Position numbers and translations under genes: made by a program
Notes under the pieces: generated by a model
Databases searched by the model: none
Seen by the model: the letters and a program-made list of their open reading frames with translations, nothing else
What the model was told of the DNA's origin: nothing
Assembly (NCBI RefSeq): GCF_020080835.1
Contig: NC_058159.1
Location: forward strand, 496,001-560,000
DNA: 64,000 nucleotides
Reading direction: 5' to 3'
DNA from: Cotesia glomerata
Taxonomy: Eukaryota; Arthropoda; Insecta; Hymenoptera; Braconidae
Part shown: piece by piece, positions 23,401 to 33,500 of the stretch
Layout of the letters: the number at the start of each line of letters is the position of its first letter
Position numbering within the stretch: position 1 is the first letter of the stretch

Positions 23401-25162
23401 GCTTATATCTTTAAAAACGTCAATATTTAAGAAAGTACAGCGCAATTTAACAAAAGTCATTATTTAATAAAGTCAAAAATATTTTGCAATAATAGCTACA
23501 GAATATAGCGATAGTAGCATTCAAGGTACGAAAAAGTATAGTTAGAATGCTCCGATTTTTTTTTAATGTTTTTGAATATGTTTACTTTCGAAAAATGCAA
23601 AATTTTAAGTGCCAAAGTAGAATAATCCCTTAAAATAATTTAGTACAACTATTGAATAAACTTACATCTGATAGACCATGTCTCTGTTGTGGATAAGCAA
23701 AGTCAACAATGCCTGCCAAATCAAGCCCGCACTCTAATTGAAGCTTCAGGATTAAATGATGATAAAATCCCACACCAACTGATAGATGCGTTGATAACAA
23801 AGCTTTTTCCATATCATTCCAAACATTTCCCTAAAAATTATACAATCATATTAAATTATGATTAAATTATCATAACAACGTAAAATGGAGAATGTAGGCC
23901 AATTCTCTTGATTTATTGATTAAATTCAGCAAGGTACTATTAAAAATTCCAAAAACAGATTGTTATCTATAAGCTTAAAAATTAATGTTTATAACACTTG
24001 TTAATTATTTAATAATTATTATTTTGTCACCTGATAAAGTTTTAATCAAGCCCACAAAATATCACGAAAGAAAATAAATAAACCAAGATAATTATTATTG
24101 CATGAAAATAACTTTTATCATTTTGTTATCTGATATTAAAATAATATCCGATTAAAATTGTAATATTTTACCTTTCGTAATTTTTTAGCTGTAGACACGA
24201 CATCGTAGAATGCACGTCGCCACAAAAGCTCCTCGGTTTTTCGTGCATGGCCGATTGGATCATTAAAAATTAATCTTTCACAATAATCTTTCAATTTGCC
24301 ACGTAAGATTTCACCTGACGGCGTAAATATGTCTTTAATCGTTAACGCTGATGCTTTTTGCTCGTCAAGTCGTTTAGCTACGTCCGTAACTCCTCTGAAA
24401 AAATTACACATTAAAATTATAATTAAATATTAATTATAAAATAAATTTTATAATTTAATTAAATTAATAATGAATTAAAAAAAGGACAAAATTGATAAAA
24501 ATTAGGAAATTTAAATTAAGTCACTTGATAATTTTTTAATTTTTTTTAACAAACGCAACTTTGTTCCGAAAAATAATTTTACTTAAAATTTTTTTTAATT
24601 TCTACGTGAAAATTAATTTAGCAGATATTTGATAATTTTAAGAATTTTTTTAACAAATAAATTATGGCAAAAAAAATTACAAAAAAAATTGACGTAGAAA
24701 TTTAAAAAAATTAAAAATGCAATTTTTTTAAAATAATTTTTTGGAGCAAATTTATTTGTTATAAAATAATCAAGTGATTGCTAACTTTAGTGTCACAATT
24801 TTTACATGTAAATTTTTTTTTGCCATAATTTAATTGTTAAAAAAATTATTAAAATTTGATAAATTGAGTTAGCCATTTAAAAACTTTTAGAATTTTTTTT
24901 TATTGAAAAAAAATAATCCAGAAAAAAAAATTTATTTATAAAAAACTTTAAAAACTTCAAGTACAATTTTTAAAAAATAATTTTTATCTCTAATTTAATT
25001 TTAATAATTTAAAAAAAAATTAAAAACGTCGGCTGACTTTAGTGGCACACAAAATACACATAAAATAAAAATTTCTAACCTGTACAATTTTCTGGTAATC
25101 TCAAGGCAGTCTGCATTGCTAGCAGCATCCACTGCAGCAATATTTTGATGAGATTTTCTCAT
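18872..25162 (-). CDS. Smg5: SMG5, nonsense-mediated mRNA decay factor, 981 aa
   Basis: Cytoplasmic NMD adaptor that binds phosphorylated UPF1 and recruits decay and phosphatase activities. Exons in order: 25080..25162, 24172..24394, 23666..23830, 20606..22676, 19236..19571, 18872..18939; phases are consistent and give 982 codons including TGA. The N-terminal 14-3-3-like/TPR part shows RLIFNDP, ELLWRRAFYDVV, HLSVGVGFYHHLI, CLGDLARYK and GMPHNQLGTVAG. The middle is a long acidic, Ser/Asp/Glu-rich linker. The C-terminal PIN-like region shows KFVIVIPSIVVSALDEMKR, REATRWLENQL, GSRFLRAQRP and the terminal FHTKWKTSSKSHG, the usual SMG5 ending. Family length is about 950-1100 aa. Three introns contain satellite/Helitron-derived sequence. 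The start is the first Met of exon 1; no upstream frame continues. Confidence 0.95.
19018..19190 (+). mobile_element. Truncated Helitron-satellite remnant, SMG5 intron 5
   Basis: Retains the leading CATAATTAACAAATGACC and CTTGTATCTTGAGAACTATT segments and the trailing AGTACAGTGCAATTTAACAA segment, but has lost the palindromic core. It therefore looks like a deletion between satellite flanks. Confidence 0.5.
19690..20575 (+). mobile_element. Helitron-satellite copy, SMG5 intron 4
   Basis: Three palindromic units, the third expanded by a long (TA)n run at about 20355..20425. The left flank (TCATTGCAAAGTTCTCTAGA) matches the flank of the copy in MEK intron 3. The element stops at AATAAAGCAAAATTTTA without the terminal hairpin/CTAG, so the 3' end is lost. 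Confidence 0.5.
22795..23475 (+). mobile_element. Helitron-satellite copy, SMG5 intron 3
   Basis: Two full palindromic units and a third half unit, entered from a CTCTAGATACGTAATTAAG flank and left at AGTCATTATTTAATAAAG. Terminal hairpin missing. Confidence 0.5.
24607..24800. mobile_element. MITE of a second subfamily (TTAGCAG/CTGCTAA-like ends), SMG5 intron 1
   Basis: Begins AAAATTAATTTAGCAGATAT and ends at GTGATTGCTAACTTTAGTGT. Shares the GCAATTTTTTTAAAATAATTT interior word with the AGCCGAC family but has different ends. A similar copy lies near 36955..37375. Confidence 0.4.
24862..25052. mobile_element. AGCCGAC-family MITE, copy 4, SMG5 intron 1
   Basis: Bounded by TTGAGTTAGCCATTTAAA and the inverted ACGTCGGCTGACTTTAGTGG. 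It ends about 30 bp from SMG5 exon 1. Confidence 0.5.
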
Positions 25163-26904
25163 TTTTAATAATTGTCTTCAACTCATATTTAATTTCTTTA
25201 GTAATGCATACTTTATTCACAAAACATTTAACCATCTTACTGCGATCTCTTGCCGTAAGAAACTGCGTCTCAATAATTTATTTGGATTCGTCATTTGAGT
25301 TTTTTTTTAAATAATAATTTTTATCAAGTCGCTTTTTATAAAACAAATAAAAAGTTTTAATAATTAAAAATTTAGATTTAAATAAAAATTTACAACTAAT
25401 ATTAACACTGCAGCACTTGTTTTTTTTATTTTAATTAATTAATTATCTTCAACGTTGTCCGGAAGCGTAGAGTTAGACACTCTCCATGTAATAGACAACT
25501 TGAAAAACTCATCAGAAGTAATGGAACATATACTTAATAATGTAAGTGTAATTACACATACTGTCCATGGAGAATACAGATAAGGAGTGCGAATGAATAA
25601 TTAATATTAACCTCAAAAAAATTATAGTAAGGCCATCATGTCAAATTATTTAAAACTACTTAACGAACAGTTCAATTTTATTACAGGTGGCGCTCTATGC
25701 TAATGACAGAAAAATAAAACACTATTTTTTAAAAATAAAATATTATTTTTTTTTTTACTTCTAAATTAAGTTTTAATTTTTAATTGAATAAAATTTTTGT
25801 TAAAGAAAATTTTTAAAAAGTTTTTTTATAAATTAAATTTCTTTTTTAATTTTTAAAAAATAAAATTTTAAAAAAATTTTTATTAAATAGAATTTTAATA
25901 AAAGTTTTTATTTTATAAAATTTTATAAAATAAAATTAAAAAAAAAATTTATAAATTAAAATTTAATAAATTTATAATTAAGTCAAGTAAAATTTTAAAA
26001 AAGTTTTTATTTTATAAAATTTTAAAAAAATTTTAATAAAATATAAATTTAATAAATTTATAATTAATTAAATTTATATAAAAAATCTAACTGGAAAAAT
26101 GACAAAAATTATAAATTTGATTAATTATATTTATATTTTTTATAACATGATAAACCAATACACATTATTATAATTTATCATTTATATTTTATAATTAACG
26201 ATTAATTATTTTTTATATGAATTAATAATAATTATAATAAATACATAAAAACATATGGCTTTTTGGAATTGAAGATTAACAATTTTACAATGATTATCAA
26301 TTAATGTTATCTAATAATAATAACTAATAATAAATGGGTTATTTGAATAATTATTAGTAAAAACATCAGGATTGATATTCCATTTCTGAGATACTGGAAT
26401 AAAAGAGCATTAATAAAAGAAAATTATAAAAAATCAGTTCTTAGCGTTTCACGCAGTTGATTAACAAATTAACTTAAATTTTTATATATTTAAATCTATT
26501 TAACTCCTCTCTTTTTATCACGACGCTTATAGCGTCGTGATAAAAAAGCGACTCTACTCCTTTAAACTAAATTATTTTTTTATAAATCCATTAATATTCA
26601 ATACTATATGTTTTGTTGAGGCATCGATTATATTTCTTAAAATTTTAACAAAGTGCATTAAGACTTTTACATCGGTCTACGATGTCTAACAAAAACATTC
26701 AGTTGTTATATTACCTTTTTAAATATATTTTTTTGTGAAAAATCATTTATTTTAATTGAACACAAACAATTAATTATTACAATTTTTTATTTGTACTTGA
26801 GAGCCATAGTATTTTCTTGCACTTGGTTTTAATCCAATATAATTTAAAAAAATTTATACATCCTCTTAATTAACATCAATAATTCTTTTTTTATAATTAA
26901 CAAT
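25163..26904. other. SMG5 upstream region, extremely AT-rich
   Basis: About 25440..25600 is the least AT-rich part and probably includes the SMG5 promoter and 5' UTR. Positions 25720..26230 are almost pure A/T with repeated TTTTTAATAAA and TTTATAAAAT words. A perfect hairpin lies at 26512..26546. No coding exon found. Confidence 0.4.
26512..26546. repeat. Perfect hairpin, 15-bp arms, TTATA loop
   Basis: TTTTTATCACGACGC at 26512..26526, loop TTATA, then the exact inverse GCGTCGTGATAAAAA at 26532..26546. The GC-containing centre stands out in a nearly pure A/T background. No associated terminal repeats were seen. Confidence 0.65.
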
Positions 26905-27818
26905 TTATAATTTATGATGATAAGTATTTAGGCTGCATTCGAAAATGCTCTATCTCAAGATGCATAATTAAGCAATGACCTTGTATCTCGTGAACTATTG
27001 ACATTTTTAAAAAAATAAGCTCACCCTGATGTAATACTCATCAAGACCTTTCATTTGAGTACCCACATCAATTTTTCATATATTATACATATTTATATAT
27101 ATTATATATATGTATATATGATAAATATATCAAAAATGCATGTGGGTACTTAAATGAAAGCTCTCGATGAATGTAACATCGGGATGAGCTTATGTCTTTA
27201 AAAATATCAATAATTAAGAAATGACCTTGTATCCTGTGAACTATTGACATTTTTAAAGAAATAAGCTCATCCTGATGTTACACTCATCAAGACCTTTCAT
27301 TTGAGTACCTACATGCATTTTTGATATATTTCTCATATATACATATATGTAATATATATAAATATATAAAATATATGAAAAATTGATGTGGGTACTCAAA
27401 TGAAAGCTCTTGATGAGTGTAACATCGGGATGAGCTTAAATTTTAAAGAATCTCAATAATTAAGAAATTACCTTGTTGTATCTTGTCAACTACTGACATT
27501 TTTAAAGATATAAGCTCATCTTGATGTTATAATCATCGAGAGCTTTCATTTGAGTACCCACATCAATTTTTCATATATTTTATATATTTATCTATATTAT
27601 ATATATGTATATATGAAAAATATATGAAAAATGCATGCGGGTACTCAAATGAAAGCTCTTGATGAGTGTAACATCGGGATAAGCTTATATCTTTAAAAAT
27701 GTCAATAGTAAAAAAAGTACGGTGCAATTTAACAAAATTCATTACTTAATGAAGCAAAAATTTATTTATTTATAATTCACAAGTCACGGCAGTTACATAG
27801 TAACTGCAAGGTTGTTTG
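26905..27818 (+). mobile_element. Helitron-like element with satellite units, intergenic SMG5-MEK
   Basis: The left flank GATAAGTATTTAGGCTGCAT and TTCGAAAATGCTCTATC is shared with the copies at 29077..29985 and 50425..51181. Three palindromic units follow, then TTCACAAGTCACGGC and the hairpin GCAGTTA-CATAG-TAACTGC (27789..27807). The terminal CTAG has decayed to TTTG. Confidence 0.6.
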
Positions 27819-28655
27819 TAATTTATTAACTAATTTACAGAAAAAAAAATTGATTTATTTGAATTGAAATAAATATAAGAAAATACGATGGCTTTCATGT
27901 GAAAATTCATTAAAAACAATCTAGCTAATTAGTTTAGAATAGTGTCTTTCAGAAAGTATTGCCCATATACATTATATTAGTTATTAAATAGGAACTATTG
28001 TATCTATAACTATTGTTTATTGTTTTATATTTATAGCTGTTGTTAATTAATATATTTATTTTTAATTACTTGTTCATTGAATAAGATTCTTATCACAGTA
28101 ACATACAGCGATGCTCATGAGAATAACGATACTAAATATATACTATTAATTGTTTCTTACATACTTTTATAAGGTAACTAAATATAAAGTAAAAAAAATC
28201 AATACTCAATATTAATTAAGTAATAAAAATAATATATGAAGTTTTTCAAGCACAGTGGCGTGTAATGCACAAGTGTAAGCGACTTTTTTTTCATAATTAC
28301 TTAATTTACAGTTGTTATTATTATAATTAGAGTTCATTTATCAATAGATTATTTTATATTATAAGCACAATTTTATCAATTAATCTCGCTTTTAATTTTT
28401 ATTATTCGAAAATTAATAAATAATCCAAATTTTTTGGATTTAATTATTAATTCATAGATTTGTCAATCATTCTTATTATTATATTATATATAATCCAAGA
28501 AGTGAAAGATCTGAATTTAAAAAGCCACTGTTCAAATCGTTCAAATCAAGGTAACAGATTTATTTTAAAAAAAATATTATGACGAAATAATAAACATTCA
28601 TTTAGGAGTACTGAACGTGTATGTATGTTGTCAAGTATGTAAGAGTGACATTTAT
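27819..28655. other. MEK 3' flank, no gene seen
   Basis: AT-rich DNA beyond the MEK stop. The part next to 28655 should include the MEK 3' UTR. No coding exon or recognisable repeat. Confidence 0.35.
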
Positions 28656-30471
28656 TCAAGACTGTACGTTCGCTAAACGAGTTGGAGTTGTGGGTTGCAG
28701 ATCCATTGTTCGACATACCCATCCTGCGATGTCTACATTCTCAGATTCAGCTTTTTTGATCCATTCATGGCTCTATAATATTTTATTAAATTGTTTTGGA
28801 TAAAAAAAATTAACTCAATAATATTTTAAGTCATTAAAAAATTTTTTTTTTATTATATAAAATAAATGTACTTACCATAAGTGTTTTTAAATCAGCACGT
28901 TCGGCTGGATTTTTCTTTAAACAACGGTCAACAAAATCAGTAAAGGAGTCTGTAAAAATCCCAGCTGGTAATTTGGGTGGCGGTTCATTAACAATGTAGT
29001 CTAGCAATTCAAAGATTGCCATGGGTCGTGGGCTACTTGCACCTATAATAATAAAAAAATTATAATGTAATTTATACTAGCAACCTTGCAGTCACTATGT
29101 AACTGCCGTGACTTGTGAAATATAAATAAATGAAATTTTGGTTTATTAAATAATGACTTTTGTTAAATTGCACTGTACTTTCTTACATATTGATGTTTTT
29201 AAAGATATAAGCTCATCTCGATGTTACACTCATCAAGAGCTTTCATTTGAGTACCCACATGCATTTTTGATATATTTTTCATGTAAACATATATGTAATA
29301 TATGTAATATATATAAATATATAAAATATATGAAAAATTGATGTGGGTACTCAAATGAAAGCTCTTGATGAGTGTAACATCGGAATGAGCTTATATCTTA
29401 AAAAATATCAATAATTAAGAAATGATCTTGTATCTTGTCAACTACTGACATTTTTAAAGATAGAAGCTCATTCCGATGTTACACTCATCAAGTGCTTTCA
29501 TTTGAGTACCCACATGCATTTTTGATATATTTTTCATATATAGATATATATGATATATATAAATATATGAAAAAATGATGTGGGTACTCAAATGAAAGGT
29601 CTCGATGGGCATAACATCGGGATGAGTTTATATCTTTAAAAATGTCAATAATTCACGAGATACAAGGTCATTTCTTAATCATTGACATTTTAAAGACATA
29701 AGCTCATTCCGATGTTAAACTCATCAAGTGCTTTCATTTGAGTACCCACATGCATTTTTGATATATTTTTCATATGTAAATATATGTAATATATATAAAT
29801 ATATAAAATATATGAAAAATTGATGTGGGTATTTGAATGAAAGCTCTTGATGAGTGTAAAATTGGGATGAGCTTATATCTTTAAAAATGTCAATAGTTTT
29901 CAAGATACAAGGTCATTTCTTAATAATGTATCTATAGATAGAGCATTTTCGAATGCAACCTAAATACTTATCATAATAAATTGACTAATCTTACTATGAG
30001 CTGGCGATTGTGAAGGTGTCGATTTATTATTAGCAGTCGTATTTTCTAAATTTTGAACAACTTGCGGTCCAAATATCGATATCAATGTTTTAGTATCTGG
30101 CGGTGGGATCGGGTACATTCCAATAGCCATTTCAACGAGTGATAATCCCAGTGACCAGATATCACTTTGTACCGAATAATGAGTACCTTGCAATCTTTCA
30201 GGCTGTAAATAAAAATCACAAAATTTATTTACAAACTGCACAAATTTATTTGTCAAAAAAAATTGAAAAAAAATTTTGTCAAAATAATACTTACCGACAT
30301 ATAACTCCGAGTGCCTACAAACGAATTAGCCATTGAATCAATCAACTGTCCCGATACTCCAAAGTCGCATATTTTTATTTCACCAGCACTGTTAACTAAT
30401 ATATTACTTGGCTTAACATCACGATGCATTATTGCGTGTTTATCTCTCAAGTAACTCAGTCCTTTGAGAAC

Positions 30472-30504
<33 letters not shown>

Positions 30505-33500
30505 ATTACCATAAACTTATTATAGAGTTTTTATATAATCAACTTTATATAAAACAATATAAACAAAAAACAAAAACCAGCAATATTCAAGTACTATAAT
30601 CAAACCTCAATCTCAGTATAAACATTAAAATAAATAAACAAATAAATAAATAATAAATAATGTCATTAGCAGGGTCATCATTACTATCAACAAAAAAAGG
30701 GCCAGCTCCTCAGTTGCAAAAGAAAAAATTAACCGACGACGAAATAATAGACCTGCATCAAGAATTGCAAACAGACGACCACATAATCCCCCTAGACGAG
30801 CTGTGTTTGAAACTAAACACCCACATAGAAACCGGATTGACCAACGAAGAAGCTCAATTGCGTCTGGCTCAAGAACCGAACGCTCTTTCACCTCCAAAAG
30901 TAACTCCGGAGTACGTAAAATTATTCAAATCAATGTTCTCCGGGTTCGCGATCCTACTGTGGATTTGCGCAGGGCTCTGCTTCCTGATTTACTTTGTAGA
31001 AATCCTGCTGGGTCACACCGAGGAAGAGGGCATAGAATGGTTCGGAGTGATGATAGTTGTAATTTGCGTGATATCCGGTCTGTTTTCTTACATCCAAGAA
31101 GGAAAGAACTCGCGTGTGATGGAGTCGTTCACCCGAATGGTGCCAACTTTCGCGCTAGTGATAAGAAGCGGGGAAAAAAAGCTGATTCCAACGGAGGAAG
31201 TCGTCAGAGGAGACATTGTCGAGATAAGATTAGGTGACAAGATACCAGCAGACATACGGATAATAAGATCAGTTGGTTTAAGGGTTGAGAACTCTAGTAT
31301 CACCGGAGAAAGTGAACCAATTTCTAGATCGGACTATCCAACAGACCCAAATCCTCTCGAGTCGCAAAACTTTGCGTTCTTTTCTTCTTATGCCGTCGCA
31401 GGAGAAGGCACGGGGATAGTTATTGCCACTGGGGATAAAACGATGATAGGCCGGCTGGCTGGGCTGACCACCCAAGTCTGCAAGGACGAAACCCCGATCG
31501 CCAAAGAAATAAAGCACTTTGTTAAGATAATCTCGATAGTGTCTTTAGTTTTTGGAATAATCTTCTTCACAGTTTCGCTGGTACTCGAAGGCAGCATCAT
31601 GAAAGGCTTTATTTACTTGCTGAGCATCGTAATATCAAATGTACCTGAAGTTTTGTTAGTGACAGTGACAACAAGTCTCACTCTGACGGCCAAGAAAATG
31701 GCCAGCAAAAATTGCCTCGTCCGCAATTTGGAAGCTGTTGAAACACTAGGAAGCACTTCGACGATATGCTCCGACAAAACGGGTACTTTGACGCTTAATA
31801 AAATGACTGTCTCTAATATTTGGTTCGGAAATATTCGGCATCATGTGTCGGCAGTTCTCGGAAATCTGGGAGTAGAGCGAGACTTGTTGCTCGAAAAACC
31901 AGCGTTCAATTCCGTGATAAAAGCCGCTACTTTGTGTTTAAGAGCTGAATTTCGCGTTGATTCGGATTTGTTCATACGAATTGAAGATCGTGATGTTATT
32001 GGCGACGCTTCTGAGACAGGAATCATTAGATTCTGCGAGCATATTCACTCTACCAAGAGATACCGCGCTAATTATCCTAAAGTAGCTGAAATTCCCTTTA
32101 GTTCAGTTACTAAGTACCAACTTTCGATACATAGAGACGAAAAGGGCTTCAATATCTTCATTAAAGGAGCTCCGGAGGTTATAATGGACTTTTGTGCGGA
32201 TATTTTGTCAATGGACGGAACCACGAGGCCTTTGACTCCGCAGGATACACTGGAAATAAGACACGCTTGTACTGAATTGGGATTTTTGGGTGAGCGCGTG
32301 CTTGCTTACTGCGATTTTTTCCTCCCGTACACAAACTACGCTGAGGATTATCAATTCGACACTTCAGCGATTGAGAACTACAATTTTCCGATGAAGGGTT
32401 ACAGATTTGTGGGATTGCTAAGTCTGTTGGACCCTCCTAGGCCTTCAGTGCCCGACGCGGTTCATACTTGTCGCGCCGCGGGGATTAAGGTGATAATGGT
32501 GACTGGGGATCACCCGGTCACTGCGATGGCTATCGCCAAAATGGTGGGGATCATCGGCGAGGGCCACGAGACGCGTTTTGAAAAATTCCTCCACTTGGAT
32601 ACCAAATTTAGCAATAACAATGCTAATACTAACATCAAATTATCAAATATCTCTTCAAATTCTAACAGTGCTGAAGAAAATTACCAAGCGGTGATTGTAA
32701 CTGGAACGGAGCTACGATTTATGACTGATAATGATTTGGACAATCTTATAAAAAGTTATGAAGAGATAGTGTTTGCTAGAACGTCGCCGCAGCAAAAATT
32801 GATAATTGTTGAAAGCTGCCAGAGGCTTGGAGAAATAGTCGCGGTTACTGGTGACGGAGTTAACGATTCTCCGGCGCTACGCAAAGCAGATATTGGCATT
32901 GCGATGGGTGTTACTGGGTCGGATGTTGCCAAAAGCGCGGCAGATATGGTGCTGATGGACGACAATTTCTCGTCAATCGTCACGGGGATTGAAGAAGGCA
33001 GACTGATTTTTGATAATTTAAAAAAATCTATTGCTTATACGCTCACTTCGGGGATTCCGGAAATGTTACCGATGCTAAGCGGCCTGATTTTGTCAATTCC
33101 GCTGCCTCTAGTCATGGAACTGGTGCTGTGCATTGACATTGGGACTGACATGCTCCCGGCAATTGCGCTGGCTTATGAAAAAGCTGAGTCGGATATTATG
33201 AAGCGACCTCCGAGAAATCCCCAGTATGATAAATTGGTTAACAAAAGACTTATCTCTGTGGCTTATGGGCAAATCGGTATGACTCAGGCGCTGGCGGGTT
33301 TTACTAATTACTTTTTTATTCTTGGCTATCATGGGTTCTTGCCCGGAGATTTGTTCGGTCTGAGACAAGATTGGGAGAATAAGAACATTGATGATTTGAA
33401 GGATTCTTATGGACAGATGTGGAACTATCAAAGCCGCATGGAGCTGCTGAGCGAAGCGAGGACTGGGTACTTTATCTCGATTGTTACTACTCAGATGATT

